This document shows positions 1 to 8,436 of a DNA stretch of 32,131 nucleotides, piece after piece. Origin of the DNA: Scybalousia_A sp964639765 (lineage in GTDB: Bacteria > Bacteroidota > Bacteroidia > Bacteroidales > P3); assembly GCA_964639765.1 (NCBI GenBank), contig CAZXEN010000024.1:1-32131 (forward strand), in the 5' to 3' direction. Every line of letters starts with the position of its first letter. The first letter of the stretch is position 1. Under the pieces are notes generated by a model. The model did not search any database and was not told the DNA's origin. It saw only the letters and a list, made by a program, of their open reading frames with translations. The position numbers were made by a program, and so were the translations under genes.

Positions 1-567
1 CATATTGTTTGCCAAGACTTCTCCGAAAGCATCATCGTAAAGAGTCAAAACAAGTTTGCTTTCCATAAAGAAAGGACTGTTTTTGAATTCTGTTCTCTTT
101 ATATAGAAAGGTACAAGCATGGAAAACCAGCCTGAGCAATGAATAATATCGGGTTTCCAAGCAAGCTTTTTGATGGTTTCCAAAACACCTCTGGAGAAAA
201 ACATCATTCTTTCATCGTTGTCAGCTATCATATTCCCACTCTTATCCCTTATATCCACCTTGTCGGTGAAGTAATCTTCGTTGTCAATGAAGTATATCTG
301 CATTCTTACTGCAGGAATGGAAGCAACCTTTATGATTAGGGGATGATCTTGATTGTCTATTATGATGTTTAGTCCAGAAAGACGTATGACTTCGTGTAAT
401 TGATTTCTTCTCTCATTAACATTGCCAAAGCGAGGCATAAATATTCTTATTTCCTTGCCGTGTTCTTGTGTATATTGCGGAAGCTCTTTCCCCAACAAGG
501 CTAATGGAGAATTATTCAGATAGGGTTCTATCTCCTGAGAGATAAACAATACTTTTGATTTATTCAT
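1..567 (-). CDS. Starch/glycogen-synthase-like glycosyltransferase, N-terminal part (cut by window edge)
   Basis: I translated this on the minus strand from the ATG at 567; 189 codons stay open to base 1, so the C-terminus lies outside the window. The protein begins MNKSKVLFISQEIEPYL, continues with SPLALLGKELP and IRIFMPRFGNVNERRNQLHEV, and later has WKPDIIHCSGWFS. This is the pattern of the starch synthase catalytic domain (GT5 N-terminal Rossmann half), with the nucleotide-sugar fold at the start and the 'PDIIH..gW' strand near residue 150. Bacteroidetes carry a short protein of this type (roughly 270 residues), often near panC, but the neighbour on that side is not visible. By family it would transfer glucose from a nucleotide sugar to a glucan, in the cytoplasm; whether this short form is active is not known from the sequence. 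A TAATTTTG promoter box lies just upstream at 603-596. Confidence 0.8.
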   Translation of the reverse strand, partial: MNKSKVLFISQEIEPYLNNSPLALLGKELPQYTQEHGKEIRIFMPRFGNVNERRNQLHEVIRLSGLNIIIDNQDHPLIIKVASIPAVRMQIYFIDNEDYFTDKVDIRDKSGNMIADNDERMMFFSRGVLETIKKLAWKPDIIHCSGWFSMLVPFYIKRTEFKNSPFFMESKLVLTLYDDAFGEVLANNM

Positions 568-595
568 ATTCTGTTATAAGATAATAATTCCTCTG

Positions 596-603
596 CAAAA
601 TTA
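596..603 (-). promoter_or_regulatory. Promoter -7 box for the glycosyltransferase
   Basis: On the minus strand the sequence reads TAATTTTG, a full match to the Bacteroidetes -7 consensus TAnnTTTG, 28 bases before the ATG at 567. I see no clear TTTG at the expected -33 distance, so only the -7 element is called. Confidence 0.5.
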
Positions 604-685
604 CAAAATTTTCTTTTCATAAAAGATTTTTTGAAGATAAAATATTGTTTTATGGGTGGTTTTGTATTTTTATTTCCTAATATTT

Positions 686-715
686 TTTGTATTAATATTT
701 TTTTGTGTAAATTTG
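686..715 (+). promoter_or_regulatory. Bacteroidetes-type promoter for the FN3/T9SS gene
   Basis: TTTG at 686-689 is followed, after 18 bases, by TAAATTTG at 708-715, matching the -33/-7 pattern of the phylum. The start codon at 742 follows at a normal distance. The promoter lies inside the longer open frame that begins at 631, so that upstream ATG cannot be the start used from this promoter. Confidence 0.65.
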
Positions 716-741
716 CACACAATTTTATAACAATCAAAACT

Positions 742-2286
742 ATGAAGAAAATTTTCCTATTGATTATAAGCATTGTTGTTTTTGGAGTCGTGTGTAATGC
801 TCAACCTACACTAACAATCAGTGCTGTTGATAGTATTTCAACTTTTAAGGCAAGATTGAATGCCAACATAAGTGATTTCGGAGGCTGGACTGTTAATGGT
901 AAAGGCTTCTTTGTGTCCAAGACTGCTAATTTTGCCGATGCTGTCAAGATTACTTCTGTTGCAGGCACAGCAAACACAAACACTAAATTAGGAGATTTTT
1001 ATTATTATCCTGGAACAACTCCTACAGCATCAAGTAAGCCTTATTTTGAACCAGGAACCACATATTACGTTAAAGCTTTTGCAAAGAAAGGTTCAGGAAG
1101 TACTGCCGATACAGTATTTACTTCTGTTGTTTCTTTTACAACTTTACCAGCTCAAGGCGGGATATGTGCGGTAGATAGTGTTGCTCACATTACCTATACT
1201 ACTGCAGTCGTATATGGAAGAGCAGTGAATGTTAATGATGCTTGGAAGATTGCAAAAGCAGGTATTGTCATAGGAACACAACCAAATCCTACGGTAGCCA
1301 ATGGAATTGTTTTTACATCTACAACAAGCACAAGTTCTTTGCCAAAGTCTTATAGTGTGGGTTTAACAGATTTGTTTCAAGGCGTAACATATTATGCAAG
1401 AGCATGGGTGGCAAATCAGTATACAAACACTTATTATGATACAACTTATTCAGACCAGATAAGTTTTACTACTTTATGTGCAGTAGACAGCGTTCCTTCA
1501 AATGTAACATTTGACTCAATAGGTATAACATCTCTTAGAGTAAATTGGACTCCAAGAGAAGGACAATACTATTTTGATATTGATTATGGTTTTGTAGGAC
1601 ATCAAGCAGGAGAGGGAACAATTGTAGCTTGCGAAGGAAACAATCTAACATTGAATAATTTGGAAGGAGGTCGTTCTTATTCTGTTTATGTTAGGGCAAG
1701 ATGTGTTACAGGAGCTGTGGGAGAATGGTCTCCAGTGCGTACGGTTACAACATTACCTTCACTTTGTGCAAATGTAAGTTCCATACATACAGAAGAACTT
1801 ACTCATTCTTTTGCCAAGATAGAATGGACTCCAGGTTCTATGAGCCAGAGTGTTTGGGAAGTTATGTTTGCAAAATCAAATGAAGCTTACCCTGCAACAC
1901 CTTATACTATTTATAGTAATCCAGTCTTTTCTCCTATAGGATTGAATCCTTCAACTCAGTACAAAGTAAAGATACGTGCAAATTGCGATCCTTATTACAG
2001 TGATTGGTCAAGTGAGTTTAAGTTCACTACTTTGGTGATGGGATTGGAAGATGTGGAAGAAAATGTAAGCAAGATAAATATTTATCCTAATCCTTCAAAA
2101 GGAAATCTTAAATTTGATGTACAAAATCTACAGGTAAATCAGATAGATGTATATAATTCTTATGGTGTGAATGTCTTTTCTTCAAAAGAGATTCCACAAG
2201 AGTTGGAAATAAAAGACAAAGGAATATATTTTATTATCATAAATACAGATAAAGGTATTCAGACAGAAAAAGTTGTAATAAATTAA
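742..2286 (+). CDS. Secreted multi-FN3-like protein with T9SS sorting tail
   Basis: The 514-residue protein starts with a clear signal peptide (about residues 1-21, ending CNAQ). The reading frame is open back to 631, but the promoter at 686-715 and the signal peptide fix the start at 742. Two divergent beta-sandwich repeats follow (about 22-135 and 144-245), each opening with 'AVDS' and closing with 'SFTTL'. Two more typical fibronectin type III domains follow (about 250-338 and 345-431, with VNWTP and IEWTP strands and 'YxVxxRAxC' near the end). The last 81 residues (434-514) contain INIYPNPSKG and end KVVIN, the hallmark of the T9SS type A sorting domain. The protein should be exported by Sec, then moved over the outer membrane by the type IX system and released or anchored. 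Its binding partner is unknown. It is 12 bases from the next gene and may be co-transcribed with it. Confidence 0.85.
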   Translation: MKKIFLLIISIVVFGVVCNAQPTLTISAVDSISTFKARLNANISDFGGWTVNGKGFFVSKTANFADAVKITSVAGTANTNTKLGDFYYYPGTTPTASSKPYFEPGTTYYVKAFAKKGSGSTADTVFTSVVSFTTLPAQGGICAVDSVAHITYTTAVVYGRAVNVNDAWKIAKAGIVIGTQPNPTVANGIVFTSTTSTSSLPKSYSVGLTDLFQGVTYYARAWVANQYTNTYYDTTYSDQISFTTLCAVDSVPSNVTFDSIGITSLRVNWTPREGQYYFDIDYGFVGHQAGEGTIVACEGNNLTLNNLEGGRSYSVYVRARCVTGAVGEWSPVRTVTTLPSLCANVSSIHTEELTHSFAKIEWTPGSMSQSVWEVMFAKSNEAYPATPYTIYSNPVFSPIGLNPSTQYKVKIRANCDPYYSDWSSEFKFTTLVMGLEDVEENVSKINIYPNPSKGNLKFDVQNLQVNQIDVYNSYGVNVFSSKEIPQELEIKDKGIYFIIINTDKGIQTEKVVIN

Positions 2287-2298
2287 AACTATATAACT

Positions 2299-3690
2299 AT
2301 GAAAAAGATACTTGTCAGTTTTCTGATGATTTGTTTGGGCTTTGTTACAATGGCTCAAAATGGTAAAGGAGGTCTTACTTCTGAAGATTTAAGCAAAATA
2401 AAAGCAGGTTATGAAAAATCTGGTGCAGTAAATAAAGCTCTTAGCAAAATTGTGGCAAACAACGATATTAAAAAACTTGCTGTCAATCCAAATATAAAAG
2501 CAAACAGAGATGTGAATTTCTCAAATGTGGTTAAGAACAAAGGCATTACAGACCAAAAACAATCTGGCAGATGTTGGATGTTTTCAGGTTTTAATGTGCT
2601 TAGGAATAAAATGATTCAGGAGTATAATCTTGGAGCTTTTGAATTATCTGAAAACTATTTGTTCTTCTACGACCAGTTGGAAAAAAGTAATATGTTCTTG
2701 TCTCTTGTTGTGAAGTACAAAGATGAGCCATTGGACAGTAAATACAATGATTGGTTGATGAAAAATGTGTTAAGTGACGGAGGAACTTTCTGCGGAGTAA
2801 TTGATTTGGTAACAAAATATGGAGTAGTTCCTTCTACTGTTCAACCGGAGACATATAATTCCAACAATACTTCAAGAATAGGCGGACTTATCACTCTTAA
2901 ACTAAAAGAAGATGCTCTTGTGCTTCGTGGTATGAAAGGAAAAACTAAAGATATTGAAGCAAAGAAAATAGAAATGCTTTCAGAAATATATCGTATGTTG
3001 GTTATGGCATACGGAGAGCCTGTGAAAGAATTTACTTATACAATGAGAGATGCTTCAGGAAAAGTACTTTCAACAGAGATATATACTCCGAAATCTTTTT
3101 ATGACAAATATATAGGTATAGATTTGAAGAACAGTTATGTTATGCTTATGAATGACCCTTCTCGTCCTTTCTATAAATTATATGAAGTAGAAAACGACCG
3201 TCATACTATGGATGGAGGTAATTGGAAATACATCAATCTTCCTGCTGAAGACATAAAGAATATGGCTATAGCTTCTATAAAAGATTCTACACTTATGTAT
3301 TTTTCCTGTGATGTAGGCAAATGTTATGATGGAGAAACAGGTACTTTGGATTTAAATAATTTTGATTATAGTTCTATCTTTGGAGTAACATTCAATATGG
3401 ATAAAAAACAGAGAATACAAACTCTTGCTTCAGGTTCTACTCATGCAATGACTCTTAAAGGAGTGGATTTAGACGAAAACGGTAAGTCTATAAAATGGTT
3501 GATAGAAAATTCTTGGGGGCCAAATGCAGGATATGAAGGAAATCTTATTATGACAGATGAATGGTTTGATGAATATATGTTCCGCTTGGTTGTGGATAAG
3601 AAATATGTCCCTGAAAACATTCTTAAAATTCTTGACAGCAAGGCAGAACTGTTACCACCTTGGGATCCTTTATTCTTGGACGTTGATTAA
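2299..3690 (+). CDS. Exported C1 (bleomycin hydrolase/PepC-type) cysteine peptidase
   Basis: 463 residues. The papain-like catalytic set is complete: Gln86 and Cys92 in TDQKQSGRCWMFSG, His382 in GSTHAMTLKGV, and Asn404 in LIENSWG. The spacing and the C-terminal 'LPPWDPLFLD' segment match the C1B group (bleomycin hydrolase, aminopeptidase C). Unlike the cytosolic PepC of Firmicutes, this copy begins with a signal peptide (about residues 1-20, ending TMAQ), so it should act in the periplasm or beyond. In C1B enzymes the C-terminus reaches into the active site and gives aminopeptidase activity; here a few extra residues follow the usual end, so the specificity is uncertain. It follows the T9SS cargo gene by 12 bases. 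Confidence 0.88.
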   Translation: MKKILVSFLMICLGFVTMAQNGKGGLTSEDLSKIKAGYEKSGAVNKALSKIVANNDIKKLAVNPNIKANRDVNFSNVVKNKGITDQKQSGRCWMFSGFNVLRNKMIQEYNLGAFELSENYLFFYDQLEKSNMFLSLVVKYKDEPLDSKYNDWLMKNVLSDGGTFCGVIDLVTKYGVVPSTVQPETYNSNNTSRIGGLITLKLKEDALVLRGMKGKTKDIEAKKIEMLSEIYRMLVMAYGEPVKEFTYTMRDASGKVLSTEIYTPKSFYDKYIGIDLKNSYVMLMNDPSRPFYKLYEVENDRHTMDGGNWKYINLPAEDIKNMAIASIKDSTLMYFSCDVGKCYDGETGTLDLNNFDYSSIFGVTFNMDKKQRIQTLASGSTHAMTLKGVDLDENGKSIKWLIENSWGPNAGYEGNLIMTDEWFDEYMFRLVVDKKYVPENILKILDSKAELLPPWDPLFLDVD

Positions 3691-3717
3691 GAACCTTTAT
3701 TTTTTCAGTAACGATAT

Positions 3718-4413
3718 ATGCGTTTTTTTAAGAATATAATGACACTTGTTTTCATCTGTTTGGGTATGAATGTAATACTTTTTGCCCAGACAGATGATAT
3801 GGATTTTGAAAGCATTAACGAAGAAACGGAAGGAGAATGGGAAGACGATGATGAGATACTTATTGTTGATGTGGAGAGTGTAGAAAGCCAGAATTCTGTT
3901 GACAATATATATGAAATAGTAGATTTGGTACAATCCAGACAACAATTAGAGGATGATGATGAAAGCTTTGCTTACTCATTAGCATTGTATTCTGATGTTG
4001 ATGGTTATGTTTCCTATACTCCAGATAAGAATAGAGATGCTTTTTTGCTGAAAAGATATGATGTCATAAAGGGTTATGATGATCAAGAGCATTATACATA
4101 TATAAAGGAATATGTTTTCAACAAAAATCAGGCATGGGATTATATCTATGAAAGAATTTATGATGGAGATAATGGTAATTTAATCTATTTCGTCCGCAGA
4201 TACAATACATATAATTCAGGTTGTGCAGAAGTGGCTTTTGAAGAATCTGAGTATTTTTATAATTCCAAAGGCGATTTAATAAAGAAAACTTATCAAATAT
4301 ATGATTCTCAAAACAATCCTTTGAGTATAGATGATTGTTATATGGACAGAGAGTCGTATGAAAAATATATGTCTGTTAAAGATTTCTTAAATGCTAATCA
4401 TTTGTCACTATAA
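3718..4413 (+). CDS. Exported acidic protein of unknown function
   Basis: I do not recognise this 231-residue protein. It has a signal peptide (about 1-24, ending ILFAQ) followed by a very acidic stretch (about 25-90, with runs such as EGEWEDDDE and EDDDES). The C-terminal half (about 95-231) is rich in Tyr, Asn and Asp and has 'YxYNSKGDLIKKTYQIYDSQ'-like strands that resemble short beta-hairpin repeats. It has no T9SS tail and no lipobox, so it is probably periplasmic or secreted. It sits 27 bases after the peptidase gene and 6 bases before coaX, so it is likely in the same transcript. The Asp/Glu stretch could bind calcium or a basic partner, but that is only a guess. Confidence 0.75.
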   Translation: MRFFKNIMTLVFICLGMNVILFAQTDDMDFESINEETEGEWEDDDEILIVDVESVESQNSVDNIYEIVDLVQSRQQLEDDDESFAYSLALYSDVDGYVSYTPDKNRDAFLLKRYDVIKGYDDQEHYTYIKEYVFNKNQAWDYIYERIYDGDNGNLIYFVRRYNTYNSGCAEVAFEESEYFYNSKGDLIKKTYQIYDSQNNPLSIDDCYMDRESYEKYMSVKDFLNANHLSL

Positions 4414-4419
4414 GAATTT

Positions 4420-5151
4420 ATGATACTTGCCATAGACAGAGGAAATAGTAGAGACAAGTTTGCTGTTTTTGATAAAGACAAATTAATTTATTCTAATTCT
4501 GTAATTGTTTTTGACGAAATATCTGTCAAAGACATCTCTTGTAACTATACTGTCTCAAGTGTCATTTTTTCTTCTGTAAAGGACAATAAAAGTAATGATG
4601 CATTCCTCTCTTTTTTGAAGAAGGCATTCTCAACATCAAAGGTCTTGGAATTTGCAAGGTCTTTTTCTTTGCCTTTTATCAATGCTTATGAAGACAAACA
4701 GACTATCGGTTTAGACCGTTTGGCTGCAATAAGTGGAGCAAGTTATCTGTTTGGAGCAAATACCTTGGTTGTAGATGCCGGAACTTGTATAACATTTGAT
4801 TACTTAGATAAGAATAATATTTACCAAGGAGGAAGCATAAGTTTAGGTTTTCAAACAAAATACAAAGCACTACATAATTTTACGGCAAATTTGCCGTTAA
4901 TAGAAAGAGTTGAATCCTCTGTTCTGTGTGCTAAGACAACTAAAGACTGTATTGTTTCTGGAGTTGTGAATGGTACAATATTTGAAGTGGAATACACAAT
5001 AAACAAATATAGAGAAGAAGCAAAGGATTTGCAGGTTGTTTTAACAGGAGGTGACGCAAAGTTCCTAAAGAACAATCTGAACACAAAAACTCTATTGGAA
5101 GATAATATTGTTTTATATGGATTAAAAAAAATATTAGAGCTAAATGTATAG
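4420..5151 (+). CDS. coaX: Type III pantothenate kinase
   Basis: 243 residues. It has the family's three marks in order: an N-terminal phosphate-binding loop (AIDRGNSRDKFAV, residues 4-16; the usual form is DxGNT, here DRGNS), GLDR at 97-100 with the likely catalytic Asp99, and VVDAGTCITFDY (117-128). The later GG(S)I loop reads GGSISLGF, with Leu where Pro is usual. It phosphorylates pantothenate, the first step of coenzyme A synthesis, in the cytoplasm; type III enzymes typically need a monovalent cation and are not inhibited by CoA. The stop overlaps the next start by 8 bases (ATGTATAG), which points to translational coupling with the outer membrane protein gene. In Bacteroidetes coaX is commonly found beside this set of envelope genes. 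Confidence 0.92.
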   Translation: MILAIDRGNSRDKFAVFDKDKLIYSNSVIVFDEISVKDISCNYTVSSVIFSSVKDNKSNDAFLSFLKKAFSTSKVLEFARSFSLPFINAYEDKQTIGLDRLAAISGASYLFGANTLVVDAGTCITFDYLDKNNIYQGGSISLGFQTKYKALHNFTANLPLIERVESSVLCAKTTKDCIVSGVVNGTIFEVEYTINKYREEAKDLQVVLTGGDAKFLKNNLNTKTLLEDNIVLYGLKKILELNV

Positions 5152-6451
5152 AAAATACAAAATATTACTTGTTATATTCTTTTGTAGCTTAGTTGTTTTC
5201 ACAGCAAAAGCACAATATGATATAAGTTCTCCTTATTCTCAATATGGAATAGGTTCAACGGCTTTATCAGGTAATCAATATAATGAATCTATGGGAGGAA
5301 TTTCTCAGGCAGTAAGAAAGAATAATGTGGTAAATCTTTTAAATCCCGCTTCTTATTCTGCAATAGATACACAATCTTTTGTTTTTGATATAGGTCTTTC
5401 CATGATGTGGAAGAATGTTTCTACATCAGATTTTTCTTCCAATAGCTTTCTTGCATCTATAACAAACATATCAATGGCTTTTCCTATAAGCAAAAGTTTG
5501 AAACTCGCCTTGGCTCTTACTCCTCTTTCAGATATAAGCTATAGCGCTACAGATACTATTCTATCCAATGGCAGTGTAGGTGATGATGATTATATTCCAG
5601 TAAGGTCGCAGAGCTTTGATGGTAATGGCGGATTAGACAAGATTACTTTGGGTTTTGCTTATCAACCAACATTCAATAAGTTCCTTTCAAGATTTTCTTT
5701 GGGATTTAATGCTTCATATATCTTTGGCAACATCTACAGAAGTAATATTTTAAGCTTTGGAGGAGCAGCAGGATATATTAATTCCCGAGTAGAAAAGAAT
5801 TATAATGTTTCAGCCTTTAGCTTTGATATAGGTATGCAATATCTTCAGCCATTGAAAAATGACGACCTGTTAGGTATAGGTTTCACTCTTGGAATACCTA
5901 TGAAATATTCTGCAGATGAAGAGTATTTCCGTTATTCCTATATAAACGAAGGTACAGCTGCTACATTACAAGATACAATAGAATACTTGTCAAGTGACAG
6001 AAAAATCACTATGCCTTACTCTCTTTCTTTCGGTTTGTCCTATTCAAGGCCAAACAAATTCCTTGTTGGAATGGATGCTGTCTATACAAAGTGGAGTAAG
6101 TTTGATTTTGAAAACAATAATTTTGCAGAGCTAAAGGACAATATCAAGCTAAGTCTTGGGGGAGAATATATACCTAATCTCTACGGAACATATTTCCAGC
6201 AGTTTGCTTACAGAGCAGGTATAAATTATGATAACGGTTATATCTATCTTAGAGACAAAAGAATAAGCAAAATAGGTATAGCTTGCGGTCTTTCTCTTCC
6301 GATAAAGAAGATAGGAACAACCATAAATCTATCTTTTGAATATGGTAGAATGGGAACAACAGACAATGGTTTGATAAAAGAAAGTTATTACACTTTAGGG
6401 CTTTCCATCACTGCAAAAGACCGTTGGTTTGTACAACGTAAATACAGATAG
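5144..6451 (+). CDS. Outer membrane beta-barrel protein (coaX-lptC cluster)
   Basis: 435 residues with a signal peptide (about 1-23, ending AKAQ). The mature start 'YDISSPYSQYGIG' and the following 'MGGISQAVRKNNVVNLLNPASYSA' resemble the N-terminal hatch and 'NPAs' motif of FadL/PorV-like barrels of Bacteroidetes. The rest is a long series of alternating amphipathic strands with aromatic girdle residues (for example LSLGFNASYIFGN and INLSFEYGRMG), ending in a basic charged tail. The substrate is not evident. The gene overlaps coaX by 8 bases, and is followed by a TPR protein and LptC, a conserved neighbourhood that suggests a role in outer membrane building or transport. No T9SS tail is present. 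Confidence 0.72.
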   Translation: MYRKYKILLVIFFCSLVVFTAKAQYDISSPYSQYGIGSTALSGNQYNESMGGISQAVRKNNVVNLLNPASYSAIDTQSFVFDIGLSMMWKNVSTSDFSSNSFLASITNISMAFPISKSLKLALALTPLSDISYSATDTILSNGSVGDDDYIPVRSQSFDGNGGLDKITLGFAYQPTFNKFLSRFSLGFNASYIFGNIYRSNILSFGGAAGYINSRVEKNYNVSAFSFDIGMQYLQPLKNDDLLGIGFTLGIPMKYSADEEYFRYSYINEGTAATLQDTIEYLSSDRKITMPYSLSFGLSYSRPNKFLVGMDAVYTKWSKFDFENNNFAELKDNIKLSLGGEYIPNLYGTYFQQFAYRAGINYDNGYIYLRDKRISKIGIACGLSLPIKKIGTTINLSFEYGRMGTTDNGLIKESYYTLGLSITAKDRWFVQRKYR

Positions 6452-6491
6452 AATATTCATTAATAATAAACAAATACATTATAGTACAGAT

Positions 6492-7841
6492 ATGAAGAAG
6501 ATAACTTTATTTATTGCCGGACTTACATTTATTTTTTTAGGCAATGCAGGCTTTGCCCAAAAGTATGGGGCAACTCCAGATGACAGTGTTGAGTGTATTA
6601 CAAACAATTCCCTTTATGTAGAATTCTACAAGACAAAACAATGGTCTGATGCATACGAACCATGGAAAAAAGTCGTGGAATTGTGTCCTGCTGCTTACAA
6701 AAATACATACGTAAGAGGGAATAACATACTTGCAAACCTTTATGCAACTGCAGCAACTGCTGAAGAAAGAGAGCAATATTTCAATGATATGCTTTGGCTT
6801 TGTGATAAAAGAACAGAAGCTTTTGGAGACAAGACCAACAACATAGCAAGAAAAGCTCAAATCTATGCTCAATACAAACCAAAAGAAACAACAATGGTTT
6901 ACAATCTCTACAAGCAGGCTGCTGAAGAAGGTGGAGCAGAGCTTGACCAACAGTATTGTGTGCTTTATCTTCAGGCTACAATAGATTACCTTAAAGCAAT
7001 AAAAGCAGACAACGAACAAATGTCTATCTTGTTCGATGTCTATGATTATGCATCAGAAACAATGGAAGCTTCTCTTACACAAACTTCCAATGATTTGGAT
7101 TCTGTTACTCAAATCAATGACACCAAGAGCATGGAGAAACTGCAAAAAGAGTTGGACAATACCCGTAGTAATATTGCTGCATTGGAAACATTGATAGAGC
7201 CTTTTGCTTCCTGTGAAAAGATAGTCCCTATTTATGAAAATCGTTTTGCAAACAATCCTAATGATGTGGATTTGTTGAAAAAGATAACTACAAACTTGGA
7301 ACGTAAGGGTTGCATGAAAGAAGAGTTATTCTTGAAAGCAACAGAAAATCTTCACAAACTGCAGCCAACACCAAGAAGTGCTTCTCTTATGGGACAGATG
7401 TTGCTTGCCAAAGAACAGTATTCAGAGGCAGCAAAATACTTGGAAGAAGCAGAAAAGACTGCTCCAGAAATAAGTACAAAAGCAAAAGCAGCTTTAGGCT
7501 TGGCACAGGCATTGCTGAAAGCCAAGAGTTTTGCAGCTGCAAGAGAAGCAGCAAGAAGAGCGATGAACTATGACAAGTCTTTATCAGGAAAAGCAACATT
7601 GCTTATAGCTAATATGTATCTTGCTACACCTGGACAAAATGCTGCATTTGCAGCATACGATGAGGCAGCAAGAGCAAAAGCACTTGACCCATCTGTTGCA
7701 GCAGATGCAAATAGAGTAATGAACGCTGCTCACGGACGTTTTCCAACAAAAGAAGATTTATTCTTTAATGGCGGAAGTGCTGGTGGAAGTGTTGCTGTTG
7801 GTGGCTGGATTGGTGGTTCTGCTACAGTAAGAACAAGATAA
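6492..7841 (+). CDS. Exported TPR-repeat protein
   Basis: 449 residues from the ATG at 6492. The frame is open back to 6429, but that start lies inside the upstream gene and would add a hydrophilic lead before the clear signal peptide MKKITLFIAGLTFIFLGNAG (cleaved near residue 23, after GFAQ). The body is alpha-helical, with tetratricopeptide-like repeats: 'YVEFYKTKQWSDAYEPWKKV' near 40, a coiled-coil-like stretch near 200-230, and typical TPR pairs 'LMGQMLLAKEQYSEAAKYLEEAE' and 'ALGLAQALLKAKSFAAAREAARRAM' near 310-380. The tail is glycine-rich (GGSAGGSVAVGGWIGGS). It is likely a periplasmic scaffold. Its stop overlaps the lptC start (TAATG), so the two are translationally coupled. Confidence 0.82.
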   Translation: MKKITLFIAGLTFIFLGNAGFAQKYGATPDDSVECITNNSLYVEFYKTKQWSDAYEPWKKVVELCPAAYKNTYVRGNNILANLYATAATAEEREQYFNDMLWLCDKRTEAFGDKTNNIARKAQIYAQYKPKETTMVYNLYKQAAEEGGAELDQQYCVLYLQATIDYLKAIKADNEQMSILFDVYDYASETMEASLTQTSNDLDSVTQINDTKSMEKLQKELDNTRSNIAALETLIEPFASCEKIVPIYENRFANNPNDVDLLKKITTNLERKGCMKEELFLKATENLHKLQPTPRSASLMGQMLLAKEQYSEAAKYLEEAEKTAPEISTKAKAALGLAQALLKAKSFAAAREAARRAMNYDKSLSGKATLLIANMYLATPGQNAAFAAYDEAARAKALDPSVAADANRVMNAAHGRFPTKEDLFFNGGSAGGSVAVGGWIGGSATVRTR

Positions 7842-8413
7842 TGAATGGTAGAAAACATATAAACATATCAATACGAACATCATACTCCTGTATCTTGTTC
7901 GTATTGATTTTTATTTTCAGCTCTTGCAACGAAGACTGGTTTGGAAAGGAAAACAAAAACTTCTACAACAAACCAACACAGGTTATGCACGATATTTCTT
8001 TGTATAAGAGTGAGAATGGTAAAGTGCAGGCCTATCTTACTTCTCCTTTGGTTGAATCTTACGGCGGGGACAGTTCCAGGACAGTCTTTCCAAAGGGGAT
8101 AAGAGTGTTGTTTTTCAATGATAACCTTTCTGATAAAGCTTTGCTTACTGCCAACTATGCAATAGATCATCAAGGTTCCGACCTTGTACATCTGCAGGAT
8201 TCTGTACGTATCATCAACTACAACAACAAAGACACCATGTATTGCAAAGATCTTTATTGGGACAAGTCAGCAAAGATTGTATATTCCAACAAACCGATAA
8301 GGAGATATACAGAAAACGGACAAGACTTTGGAGATGGCATGACAGCCAATGAGCTTTTTGACAGTGTAACCATAATAAATCCTCGTGGGACACAATTGGT
8401 TGAAGAGGAATAG
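7841..8413 (+). CDS. lptC: LptC-like lipopolysaccharide export lipoprotein
   Basis: 190 residues. The N-terminus has a membrane segment ending in a lipobox (FSSC, Cys29), so this copy is probably a lipoprotein rather than the single-helix form of E. coli. The body shows the OstA/LptC-like beta-jellyroll pattern: 'VMHDISLYKSENGKVQAYLTS', 'YPKGI'-like 'VFPKGIRVLFFND', 'LTANYAIDHQGSDLVHLQDSVRIIN' and 'YCKDLYWDKSAKIVYSNKP'. LptC takes LPS from the LptBFG transporter at the inner membrane and passes it to LptA. The ATG shares one base with the stop of the TPR gene. The family assignment is strong from the pattern and from the conserved coaX-OMP-TPR-LptC order. Confidence 0.85.
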   Translation: MNGRKHINISIRTSYSCILFVLIFIFSSCNEDWFGKENKNFYNKPTQVMHDISLYKSENGKVQAYLTSPLVESYGGDSSRTVFPKGIRVLFFNDNLSDKALLTANYAIDHQGSDLVHLQDSVRIINYNNKDTMYCKDLYWDKSAKIVYSNKPIRRYTENGQDFGDGMTANELFDSVTIINPRGTQLVEEE

Positions 8414-8436
8414 AAATCAAAAACATATAATATTTT

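Noticed and set aside
631..741. Longer N-terminus of the FN3/T9SS protein
   Set aside because: It would place a promoter (686-715) inside the coding region and put 37 extra residues before a perfect signal peptide.
6537..7019. 160-codon open frame on the minus strand
   Set aside because: It lies wholly inside the TPR gene, is rich in Cys/Phe/Ser as expected for a shadow frame, and has no promoter.
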